The notes below the pieces were generated by a model. It ran no database searches and was not told where the DNA came from. It saw only the letters and a program-made list of their open reading frames with translations. From contig JASANG010004085.1 of the NCBI GenBank assembly GCA_030248215.1, positions 95,083 to 159,082 on the forward strand: a DNA stretch of 64,000 nucleotides. Reading direction: 5' to 3'. The stretch is from Enoplolaimus lenunculus (lineage: Eukaryota; Nematoda; Enoplea; Enoplida; Thoracostomopsidae). Both the position numbers and the translations under genes were made by a program. Positions within the stretch are counted from its first letter, which is position 1; each line of letters begins with the position of its first letter. Positions 25,099 to 35,040 of the stretch are shown piece by piece.

Positions 25099-26994
25099 GC
25101 TGTGTTATGCGTCGTCCACTTTAATTTGCGTACGCCGTGTGGATTTTTGAAACGGCAATTGACGGTTGCCCTCAAAAAAAAATTACCGGCAGATAGCCTT
25201 TGTAAATTGAAATTATTTTCATTAAATTTTTAAGTTCAATTGACAGCTGCGGTCAATTTTAAAAACAGCAACCGTCAACGTATCCAAAATTAAAATAGTA
25301 GGCGTAAACGGCTACTTTCCGGTGTACCAGCAACCGTCAATACAAGTTCTAATTTCTAGACGGCAACCGTCAACGACAGTCCGGTGAATGTACAGCAACT
25401 GTCGATAAGGCTGCAACTTTCTTTACCGCAAGCGTAAGCAAGGAATACATTTTTTTGATGGTAACCGTCAACTGGAAATTTATATTAGACGGCAACCGTC
25501 AATTGAAAATTTTGAGGTTGACGGCAACCGTCAATTGAAATTTTGATTTTACGCAACCGTCAATTGAAAAGTTGTATTTTAGACGGCAACCGTCAATTGA
25601 AATTTAGAGTTTAGACGGCAACCGTCAATTGGAAATCGGGCGCATATGGGGCAAGGGTTTATCCCAGGATAAACCGGATATTTGTTTCCGTATTGGTTTC
25701 CGGTAAAATCAGCCCTCCCCGGCTCCTTCTGGCTACAGGCCCGTTGGTCCTGCATATGAACACATGTATTTTATAAAAGTATAAATAAAAAAACATCGAT
25801 TTTTAATACCGTTTTTTATTTATATTTCTTTTTTTATTTTAAAAAACGCATGTTTTTTTACACTTTTTTATTTAATTTAAAAACAACCCGTTTATTTTTT
25901 TGTACTGGGAATTCACAGGGCCGGTGGCCAAGAGGAGGCAAGGGGGTTCAACCGCCCTATAAAATTTTGGCTCACCGAAAATAAAATATAAAAGTATTTG
26001 TTTTTCAGCCTTTTACGACCGCCGGCAGGGGCCCCTTTTTTAGCCTAAAAAACTATTTGCTAGTGTATGTGTATTTTAAATGCAGAGGGTACACTGGGCC
26101 AGTCAAGGGAGGCTAGGCGGTTCAACGCCCGGCAAAATTTTGAGCCACCTAGAACTCGTTTTCATTCAATACCTGTATATACATTAATTTTCTAGTTTCC
26201 TCAATGAATATAGATGGATATCCTTTCACGTTTGGTACGTTTTTGTTTTCCGGACCAATGTATAGGGACGTATATAAAGCTTTAAGCCTAAGCCTAAGAC
26301 TAACGCAATAAAAACCAAAAGTCAACATGTTCTATTCGCAGTTTTTTATTCGCAAAGAATATTTAAACACAGGCATGCGGACTGGAAAATTTTGAGGACG
26401 GACACAAAAGGTTTACCATGATTTGTGAAGCAAGTTTGATACCTTTCTGCAATGGCTGGTGAAAATCCACGTTTAGACGGCAACCGTCAATTGAAATCCA
26501 AAAATTTCACATTTTTAGATGGCAACCGTCAATTGAAAATTTAGAGTAAGACGGCAACCGTCAATTGAAAATTACGGTTTAGACGGCAACCGTCAATTGA
26601 AAATTTTTCTAAAATAGCAGCCGTCAACGAGTGGTTCATTTTTCTGATGGATACCGTCAACACCAAACGAATCGTATACCCTGCAGCTGCCAACGGGTAC
26701 CGCTTAGATAGACAGCAAGCGTCAACGAGGTTGAAAATTTTGTAATGGCAACTGTCAAGCCATAGTAACTGTTAGGAAGCCATTGACAGTTGCCCTCTTA
26801 AAATTCGGTGCAAAATTTGAAAAAAGTTGGATTTGGAAAATTTTTAAATAGTAGCTGTCAACTGAAATCAAAATTTTAACAGTAGCCGTCAACTGAATCT
26901 AAATTTTGAACCCCGCATACCGCAAGTGTCAATTGCCGTTTCAAAAGTCCACACGGCGTACGCAAATTAAAGTGGACGACGCATTATACCCAGC
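25099..26994. mobile_element. 1.9-kb TIR element filled with a GACGGCAACCGTCAATTG motif
   Basis: Outer ends are inverted copies of over 60 bp: ATGCGTCGTCCACTTTAATT at 25107 continues through the CGTACGCCGTGTGGA and AAACGGCAATTGAC blocks, and the same order runs in complement at 26925-26984. Inside are two clusters (about 25260-25640 and 26468-26900) of the 18-bp word GACGGCAACCGTCAATTG and variants, about sixteen copies in all, spaced 25-40 bp and mostly in the same orientation in both clusters. Between the clusters lie other repeats, including a 58-bp direct repeat (25918 and 26096) and an A/T-rich inverted stretch (25780-25900). No transposase frame was found. Confidence 0.65.
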
Positions 26995-28269
26995 AAAAGA
27001 GTACTTATGAAGTTGTTCAGGAAAGTGTTTTCAGCGACAAAACTGAAAAGTTTATTCAGATGTTTAAACAATTTTTATAATGTAAAACATAACTAAAAAC
27101 GATTATTGCATTCTTTGCAATGATTTTCATACCTAAGTTCACAATTTTTTCAGCATTTTTTACAGAAAAAATTAACAGAAATAATAGTGTATTTTGCGTG
27201 AGCACCGCCTTGTATTGCGTAGGTTTTCAAACAAGCAAATTTCCGCAGCTACGGAAAACTGGAACTTTCTGAAATTCTCAGTTGGCTAGTTCGAAACTTG
27301 AAAGGCCAATAACAGGAACTGGCGTTAGTATGAACAGGTTTCAAAAGTAAAACTTAACACGAAATCACATTTTAGTTATATATCGCACCATATTCAATTA
27401 ATATTAATTAATACTTTAATTTTAATTTAGAATGTTAAATGCCGTAAAAATATATATTCTTGAATTAAATTTTAAAATATTGTGATATTTGCCACAAAAT
27501 ATCCACCAACAATGACCATACCAGCAGGGTATAACTAGATGTCTGACTTCGGCTCTGGCAGAAAATCAACATCCGGCTCTGGTAGAATGTTTGCCAGACA
27601 ATCAGGCAACTTCAATAGTCTACATTTTAGTAGTTTTACAAAAATTGTATCGTTCGATGCGTTTGGCTTTAAGTTTTGACAAAATTTTGAAAATACTTTG
27701 TTTGATTTTATAAAAAGGGCAAAACAACATTAAGGGAGGAAGTGGGGCAAATATATATAAACCGTTAGGGGTTAAAAATAAATAACCGTAAGAAAACAAT
27801 CATATCATTTTAGCGCGGCTGAGCAATTGTATGTCTGACAAAAGTTATGGTGTGGGGTACATTATGCTACTATAAAACCTTAGTCAATCCATACTTGTTG
27901 AAAAGAAGCTAGCCTAATTTGTGAACAATATTTGAATCATTTTATGCCATAGTAACGTAATGGCATGTCGAACGGGTGTACTAACGGCAGTAAGGTCCGG
28001 AAATCTCTCACCAGGGTGTGCTCAATATTTAATAGTTAACACCTAGCCGATCGAATTGAGTAAAAAGCCAATCGTAAATTCACAACAGATGCAACTGATT
28101 CCTTTGCATGCGTAACACCCTGCACTAAAGGTACCTTAACAACTTTTTAACAATAGTTTTCTCACAAAAGAGAAATGGTTCTTTTTAGAATCGTCCCTGT
28201 TTAATCACTAGATACAGTAAATATTAATAAAAAATCTCAACTCTTGGAGTTGCGCTATGTTTAACGCCC
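26995..28269. other. No gene seen
   Basis: AT-rich sequence. A dispersed 'GCAGGGTATAACT' motif followed by GGCTCTGGCAGA-type words at 27524-27600 recurs near 4069-4130, pointing to another small repeat family. Confidence 0.4.
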
Positions 28270-28381
28270 GGCGCCGACCGTCACCGTGCGTCATCCGTAC
28301 GACGCTGTTCGTCTCTGTCCCTACTATACGTTATCGTACGTGAGTTTTTGCGTACAATACCGCACGGTGACGGACGGCGCC
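28270..28381. repeat. CpG-rich inverted repeat, 21-bp arms
   Basis: GGCGCCGACCGTCACCGTGC(G) at 28270-28290 and its complement at 28361-28381 differ at one position, with a 70-bp loop. Further partial copies of GACGGACGGCG follow to 28430. The block is very CpG-rich against an AT-rich background. An element tip or a regulatory block are both possible. Confidence 0.5.
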
Positions 28382-29081
28382 CCACGATGACGGACGGCGA
28401 AGGGGCGCCGTACGGGTTATCTACGGCGCCTGACGTCAACATAAGTAAAGCACAACCTTTATACATTTGCTAATTCTCAGAATAATCTTGTATTTTAACA
28501 AGTGGAACATTTGTTGTTCTTTTTGACGCCAAGTTTGGTTTTCGCAAAGTTAAAAGAAAACATTCAAACTGGAGCTCATTTAATGGCTATAGTAAAAGGT
28601 AGCATTTAATGGCTACAGTAACAAATAGACTAAATTATATTCTTATGACCACCCACTATACCTTAAGTTAACATTCATCATCAAACAAGTAAATTTACTA
28701 AGTTCAAACGTTCAACCCTTTAAGGTCGAAGAAAACTTGCGAAATCTGCAGCAAAATGTAACTGTGAATGTGTAGTACACTGCCCCCGAAAAAATCCCGG
28801 AGCCGTTAGTTGCATGTCCGATTTTGCATGCGCCTTTTCTCAAATTTTATGCACCGTATCCGCCGGTGTTGTAGCAGCTACACTAGTTGCAAACGGCCTG
28901 ATAGTGATGCTTGGCGATAAAAAACAATTGCCAGCCTACATAACACAGCCAAAATTAAAGTCGGTCAATGGAGATAAATCAGGAATAGAGTGTATTACCA
29001 GAGTAACCATCGAAGCAAAAAGAGTAAGAATGATCTTATTTCCGGCGAAAAATGGCGCGTCGTTTGTGCATGTCGAAGGAA

Positions 29082-29788
29082 CTACGACTCGACATGGAAG
29101 TAGCCTGTAGAACATAGTAGAGATTCATTATGTGCTCGAAATGGTGAAACGAATGATAACAATTGGCATACCACCCCACACCATTGGAATAGATGCATCT
29201 GTAGCGCCATTAAGTGTTCTAACTACTTACCCCAATGTTCCAAACCGGGGCGTGCGCTATCACTATATCCAACGAAACTGAGCAGTAATTGTAAAACAAC
29301 CAGAACGAAAATAATAGCAAAACCCAGTGTTCCAAGCGATAAATACGGTGTCCACAGTATGTTTGGTAAGTAAGAATAATCTGTCAATTGCAATAAAGCA
29401 ATACAACAACTCAAAGTAGATATTCTGTTCTCACCGCGCTCTGCCTTTGTATGCACCCGTTAAAGTTTATAACTTTTCCATACAACGTTTTTAACTGCCT
29501 CATCTTTTATAAAATAAATCATACATTGCTTTCTATTTTCCAACCCATTCAACACTGCACAATGCCCATTCGTTTCCAGTTTGTAAAATCTTTTAGTCAA
29601 GTATGAATCATCGATAAAAGTTGCACTGGCGCCACACAACGTATGCCGCGCAATATCTGCTGCTGAAGAAACTATTAAAAGACAAACATCCTGAAATGCG
29701 AATAGGATGCACTAACACATGCCAAGGCAACGAATGGATTTCCGTATACCTTAATTGCTGAAACACTTCGAACAAATGATAGATTCAT
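29082..29788 (-). CDS. Predicted small membrane protein, four exons, family not recognised
   Basis: Exons 29788-29750, 29690-29474, 29380-29231 and 29104-29082 join in phase (0, 1, 1) into a 142-aa frame. The borders are GTATAC/TTTCAG, GTTATA/GACAG and GTAAGT/TACAG; the second donor is weak. The product has a short start (MNLSFVRSVSAIK), a Cys-containing region (CGASATFIDDSYLTKRFYKL, then a two-Cys segment), one clear membrane helix (LSLGTLGFAIIFVLVVLQLL) and a short tail. Upstream on the same strand, near 29890-29940, a further hydrophobic stretch (MVVFAAIRIVLLTIAY) with a GTAAAT donor could be an extra 5' exon, which would make a multi-span protein. The last exon is only seven codons and may be wrong. 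I do not recognise the family. Confidence 0.35.
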
Positions 29789-31262
29789 AAACGACTACGA
29801 GCATAATATATCTGATATCATTCAAAGCAGAATTCAAATCGCATCAACAATCACTAATTACATACATTTACATATATGCGATTGTTAGCAAAACGATGCG
29901 GATAGCTGCGAAGACGACCATACCGTTGAAACAGTGCTACGTAATCCAATCAATACTTCTGTACGGATCATCATACATCGATTGCGAAAAGTTTCAAAGG
30001 CAAGTCGTTGCGGGACAAAGGCTTCAAGCGGAAGGCGTTGTTACAAGGTGCCTACTTTGAGCAGGCCACCTACGACGCCTTGCACTAAATAAAAGAAAAA
30101 ATTATTAACTTGAAACTTTTAGTGCTTTAGATTAATATAACTTGATAATTGTATTTTGCTCAACAATTTTGAAGTACAAAACAACTGCTAGAACATTTTT
30201 AGTTTGTTCTCGTGTCAAAAATCAATATTGAAAAGCACAATCCTTAATACAGTTTTTGAAATAGAATTAGAATAAAAAGGCACGGTGAAATAAAAATATT
30301 ATCAATGAAACCATTTTAGTTAAAAATCACTAATGACTTTGCTCTAGGTCATACTCGCACCAGTTTATCCTTTTTGATACATATTCAAACTTGCATTTGG
30401 AACCGAATTTCTGCGCTTTTAAAAACTTGTATTAAACGTGTGAGTCGTTTTACATATTTTATATCGTTTATGCTGGTTTTAAAAATTGAACGTTATTTGA
30501 GCGTTATATGACGCTTGAACAACTTTCCAAAAATTTTCAGTTCTTATACTTAGGTTAGTGGAGCTGGAGTTCTTTGTCAAGAGAGTGGCGCGCGCGCTTC
30601 AGTTTTTTTATCTTAGACGAGGCAGGTTGCAGAATATGAAAGCGTTTTAATGGTATCCCCAGGGCGAATGCACCAGCAAAAAATGGGGCAGTTGTTATCG
30701 AGTGTTTAATATGTATTCAATAGGGTAATTGCGTCAGTGCTCAGCAGTATCGATTTAGAGTTTGTTCTGCAAATCATTGACTCTCTAGTAAGGCCTGATG
30801 GGAGCTTCATATTTTCCAATTTATTTTGAGAGTTCTCGTAACATCACTGTAATAAAAACAATAACCCTTACGTTGTACTCGTAACAAAATACATTTGGAC
30901 TGTTTTGGTTTATGCGAAGAAAGTAGCTTAATAGCGTGCGAGGATTGAATTCAAAGGTTATGATCTCATGGGTTCTGTGTTATGGGAAATTCAAATGTAC
31001 CCTTTACAGATTGCCAGATTTGCAAGCTAGCCTTTTACTAATTAGCGCCATACTCAGTTAGGCTTGGCGTTTTATCAAATCAGGAACGATCAGAACTTAA
31101 AATGACGCCCAGTGTGTAATCTACCGACGCGACTTGGTATAAATAAGTAAATTTTGTTTCTTGTTGCTTGCAAATACTAAGTCAAGCTAAACTGAAGTTT
31201 TTTAATTTTGGCATGTTTTAAGAAATCAAAATTTTAAATCATTATGGAATTACGCATAAAGA
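29789..31262. other. No complete gene seen
   Basis: Apart from the possible 5' exon of the preceding gene near 29890-29940 (minus strand), no exon or RNA gene could be supported here. Confidence 0.4.
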
Positions 31263-31579
31263 CCGTCCAAATTTCCCGGGACACAAATATACCTGGAGTG
31301 CACACTTATGCGCTCCTGTTTACATATGCACAGGCAGATATATTTACGTAGGATATATATCCCATCTGTCCCAGCTGTCCCATCTGTCGCAACTGTCCCA
31401 TCTGTCCCAACTGTCCCAGCTGTCCCGACTGTCCCATCTGTCCCAAGTGTCCCATCTGTCCCAACTGTCCCAACTGTCCCATCTGTCCCACTGTCTCATC
31501 TGTCCCAACTGTCCCGCTGTCCCAATTATATTTTTTGTATGTACTCCTGGTACATTGCTGTCCCGGGAAAATGGGACGG
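31263..31579. mobile_element. TIR element containing a 9-bp minisatellite
   Basis: The ends CCGTCCAAATTTCCCGGGAC and the complement of CCGTCCCATTTTCCCGGGAC face each other, followed inward by a matching ACCAGGAGTAC/ACCTGGAGTGC block, giving TIRs of about 38 bp. A second copy of the right TIR occurs at 31838-31873 and a partial tip at 32268-32286, so elements of this family are nested or clustered here. Confidence 0.65.
31361..31527 (+). repeat. 9-bp minisatellite CTGTCCCA(A/T)
   Basis: About eighteen units of CTGTCCCAN, mostly 9 bp, in the centre of the TIR element. A 9-bp unit keeps all three frames of each strand open, producing spurious Trp/Asp or Pro/Val/Ser-rich peptides. The unit itself resembles part of the TIR (CTGTCCCGGGA), so the array may have grown from the tip. 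Confidence 0.85.
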
Positions 31580-32938
31580 GTACACACAAAAAATAATTTC
31601 TGAATTTCTACAGAAAGAAAAGTATTTTCTGTGGGAAATCTGAAAAGTTTTTCTGATATTTAAGACAATTTTTCTAAAAATAACTACATAACGTTTATTT
31701 CAAACTTCATTTCAAAACTTCTTTGAAAATATTTCTGTTATAACAGAAATAATTTTCAAGTGCGCCTTGCTAATCACATTTTTTTAAATGTAAGAAAATT
31801 TTTTCTTAAATGTCTGAAATATTATTTTGAGGGTACTCCTGGTACATTTCTGTCCCGGGAAAATGGGACGGCCTTTAAAGTAACATTGGCCCATATCCGG
31901 ATATACGTTTCTTTTAGGATACATATTCGGGATATCTGGATGTCCGTTGCCCATCTATAGCATAAATAACTTCATTACGCTATCGCCACTTTAACCCCTG
32001 CTATTTCATGGGACTGTAACCAGGATGGGGGCTGCCGACCCCAAAACACCCACACTAAGGGATTCTCACACTAAAAAGCGCCAAAAAAATTATATCTTTA
32101 TTTGAAAGGTTAGTTGTTCCTGTTAAAAATTAAAATCCCAAACGGGGAGCAGTTGACTACTGAAACCGTCTGGCTACGCCGGTTTACGGCGTATAAAAAA
32201 TTTATACGTAAATCAGGCGAGTTTTAATCGCTGGTTTTGTTTAAACTGGATTCGTGCTTGTTGTTATCCCGGGACAGCGGGACGGCCTCAGTGCGTATGG
32301 GCCAATATTTATCATTGAACGTTTCGTCGTATATTAATTGCATGAATGCAGAGCGATTGGCAATTAGATGTTGTGGTATATAGAAATATTTTGAAACAAT
32401 GCGGTAAACTGTGCTCTATTGAACCTTATGAGATACGACTGAGTGAACTTGTTCTTAGTCAACATATATTTCACGAGGTCGTTTCTTGTTTAAGTGCTGA
32501 GCCTAAAATAATTGGTATATGTTTTAGAAACGTAACGATATATACCCATAAAATGTTTGATAATTTTTTTAAATTTGTATATTCGCGGATCGGTGACCAA
32601 TAAAAAGCCGATCAAACGTTCGGTTGGCCGCCGGCCGGTCGGTAAGTAGAAAAAGTGGTAATTGCACTACACCACCTGGAAAAAGGACCTTTTTTCATTA
32701 GTGTAAAATCATAACGCAATTACCCATAACTTGAACTGTCTGCACTGAAAGCTATAGCTGAGTTTCCGGCCCTGTTCTGTACATGGGCGCGGTAGGGAAA
32801 TCCGGTATTTTTCACTATCCGGTTCCGATAATAAATTCGGTATTTTTTCACCGGTTACGAAAAATCGGCATATTATTCTAACTTATTGCCCTAAAAATAT
32901 CTGAGCGTGTAATGCCAAAATTTAGAATTTGTTCCATA
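31580..32938. other. No gene seen; extra TIR copies
   Basis: Holds the additional tip copies at 31838 and 32268. The open frame 32346-32603 (85 aa) has no domain, TM helix or splice support that I can recognise, and I leave it unannotated. Confidence 0.4.
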
Positions 32939-33552
32939 CTGTAGTGACTCTAATAAGAGGGGGACTGATATTTAGTTCGCCTCTCCAGAGGGCACCCCCT
33001 TGTTATTCGGTTACGGACTGTTATTTATTTTTAATCCATGCTCTGCCACCCTTCGTTACTGACATATATTCGGTACTGCACCTATCCGTTGAATTAAACG
33101 ATTATTTGTCTTGCGTCAATTGCTTGAGCGATCATGCAAGGTTATACTTAGGAATGCACGGCCCATGTGTAGAACAGGGCAGGAACAGTAGTATAAGCAT
33201 ATTCCTAAGCCTAAGCGAATGGATGAGCCTATTCCTAACCCAAGCCTAAGCAAAAAAATTAATCTAAAGCTTGAACTGACTCTATTATAGCTCCTCCCGA
33301 AAACGATCCGGCCCTGTTATATACATGGACCGAATGTACTTTCAAAATTTAAAGATATACGCCTTAAAGATTCGAACTTAATTTTTTTTGGTCTTGGAGT
33401 CATTTATGCACTACAGACCTTCATGGACTCCAATTAGGATTTAGGACTCTATCCGCTTACGGACTCTTATTAGGGATACGGACTCCTACTGATTGGGACT
33501 CAAAATGGAGAGCCTCTTATTACCCCACGCTCTCTTATTCGGGTCACTACAG
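32939..33552 (+). mobile_element. Family A TIR element, copy 4, interrupted by Family B
   Basis: Canonical TIRs with TA on both sides. It is 614 bp instead of about 435 because a 174-bp Family B element sits inside (33159-33332). The interior otherwise follows copies 3 and 5 closely. Confidence 0.8.
33159..33332. mobile_element. Family B TIR element nested in Family A copy 4
   Basis: CGGCCCATGTGTAGAACAGG at the left is mirrored at the right by CCTGTTATATACATGGACCG. It is flanked by AATGCA and AATGTA, and the uninterrupted copies at 17343 and 40085 read straight through this site, so a 6-bp target duplication with one later change fits. The interior has several AAGCCTAAGC (TTAGGC complement) words. 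A related, more degraded copy lies at about 33722-33891 and tips occur at 32764 and 33948. Confidence 0.7.
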
Positions 33553-33745
33553 TATTTATCATGTTTCCACCTACTACATGTTTCACGATTTTGGCATTCT
33601 ATGGTATACAGCATTAAAAGCGATAAAATAGCGTTAAAAATGAACTTTTCGTTAACAAGTATTTTTATTTTCCGGTTCCTGTATTTTATAACTTTCCAGT
33701 TCCGGCACTTTATAATTTCGGTTGCAACCTTACTGCAATAGAACA
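33553..33745 (+). repeat. Dispersed repeat H, adjoining Family A copy 4
   Basis: This stretch is repeated in inverted orientation at 50455-50611, again abutting a Family A end. Shared landmarks are GATTTTGG, AAAAGCGATAAAATAGCGTTA and ACTTTCCAGTT. Noncoding. Either Family A sits at the edge of a larger element or a Family A-bearing segment was duplicated. Confidence 0.6.
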
Positions 33746-33892
33746 AGCTTAAGCTTTCAAGGCTAAGCCTAATCGTTAGGATGAGCCTATTTCTATTCCT
33801 AAGCCTTAGCAAATAGTTAGTCTAAAGTTTATTTTGACACTATTAAAGCCTTGCAGGAAAACGTTCCGGCACTATTCTATACATGGGCCGAA

Positions 33893-35040
33893 TTAGTCAT
33901 AAAAATAAGCTTATTTTTAAGCTTGAGGATTGCGCTTATACTGTTACGGCCCTGCTTTTTACATTGGTTCCCTATTTCCAACATAGTGCTGAAATATTTT
34001 ACAACATACAGCACCCAATACATGAAATATCTATGCTCATTCAACTTCAAATTACATCAAGTTTATTAAACATAAATTCACATAAAATCAGAAGTGGTCT
34101 CCCTCAAGTAATAAAACTAACAACTTGCGGCAAGCCCCATCGCATTTAAAGACAGTAACCGAAAGCTGCTGAGTTAACAATTTCCAGCTCAAATATTTTC
34201 ATTTAACGTTAAATGCAATTTATGTTGGGACTTGAATTCGGGTCTCTGCTATGTAAAACGCTTTTAAAATCCCCGCTCAACCACAAGCGAGACAATTCAA
34301 GCCCGAGAACGTTCTCATATTTTGTGGAGATTCTACGCTGACGCTGCATATACGTGTAATAACTATCGAAAAATAACAAGTGTATATTTATTTCGCGAAC
34401 TCCGCTGCCCCACTGTCACACTTGATACACTCTACATGGAGAAGAGTGAAGCAACTTACGGAAAGTGATACTACTGAAATAATACGTGGACACAGAAAGC
34501 TCCATAATACATTAAAATTACTTACGGTTAACAATTATTAATATACCGGACAAGGTAATACTGTCTATTAATTATCAAAGTAGTAGTTTTCTATTATGGG
34601 CCTCAGGGTGCAACCGGAAGTGAAACACCGGAGCCGAAGGTTAATAAATTTTGCCGGAAGCCCTAGGACTTCCTTTGTGCAGGAAGAGGGCTTACATTCG
34701 AGCTCCCCCGTACTCCGACATTTTTCCTGTTGACCGCCACTTTTTCCAGATCACCCCGCAAACATAAAAATTATGTGCAATTTCAAGATTTTTGTATATT
34801 TTGAGGCATTTTAGACGGCATGCATGTGAAGGTCCAATAAAGCAAATTTTTTCATCCATATGTATACTGAATTTCAAGGTACGTACAAAAAACTCACTTA
34901 TCTCCGTTTATATTTCGCGTCCTCCCAACTCCTTCCCCTGGTAGTGAGGAGCTTGCACCGCAAGTCCGCAGCCTAAGGAAGCACCGGGATCCGGAGGTCG
35001 ATTTTTCCGGAGCCAGAGATAGACCTCCGGATGTATCCTG
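33893..35040. other. No gene seen; hAT-like tip at 34606
   Basis: CAGGGTGCAACCGGAAGT at 34606 is the tip of the hAT-like family found complete at 56705-57096, here without a clear partner end. A block at 34920-35035 (CCGGAGCCAGAGATAGACCTCCGGATG) recurs in diverged form at 40945-41030. Confidence 0.45.
34209..34290 (-). repeat. tRNA-like sequence, probable tRNA-derived repeat
   Basis: On the minus strand GCTTGTGGTTGAGC resembles a D-arm/A-box and CCGAATTCAAGTCCC resembles a T-arm/B-box, with an anticodon-like loop TTTTAAAA at the right spacing. Stem pairing is incomplete, so a functional tRNA is not claimed. Confidence 0.3.

Noticed and set aside
25260-26900. CRISPR-like array from the regular GACGGCAACCGTCAATTG repeats
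   Set aside because: Spacing is uneven, spacers are low-complexity and related, and the context is an animal genome within a TIR element.
28814-29110. 98-codon plus-strand frame with a hydrophobic start
   Set aside because: It overlaps the 3' end of the spliced minus-strand gene, has no recognised domain and no upstream or downstream exon.
31306-31643. Three overlapping repetitive open frames (Trp/Asp, Gly/Gln/Leu and Pro/Val/Ser repeats)
   Set aside because: By-products of a 9-bp minisatellite, open in several frames on both strands.
32346-32603. 85-codon frame without repeats
   Set aside because: No domain, signal or splice support; too short to stand alone in a genome with many chance frames.
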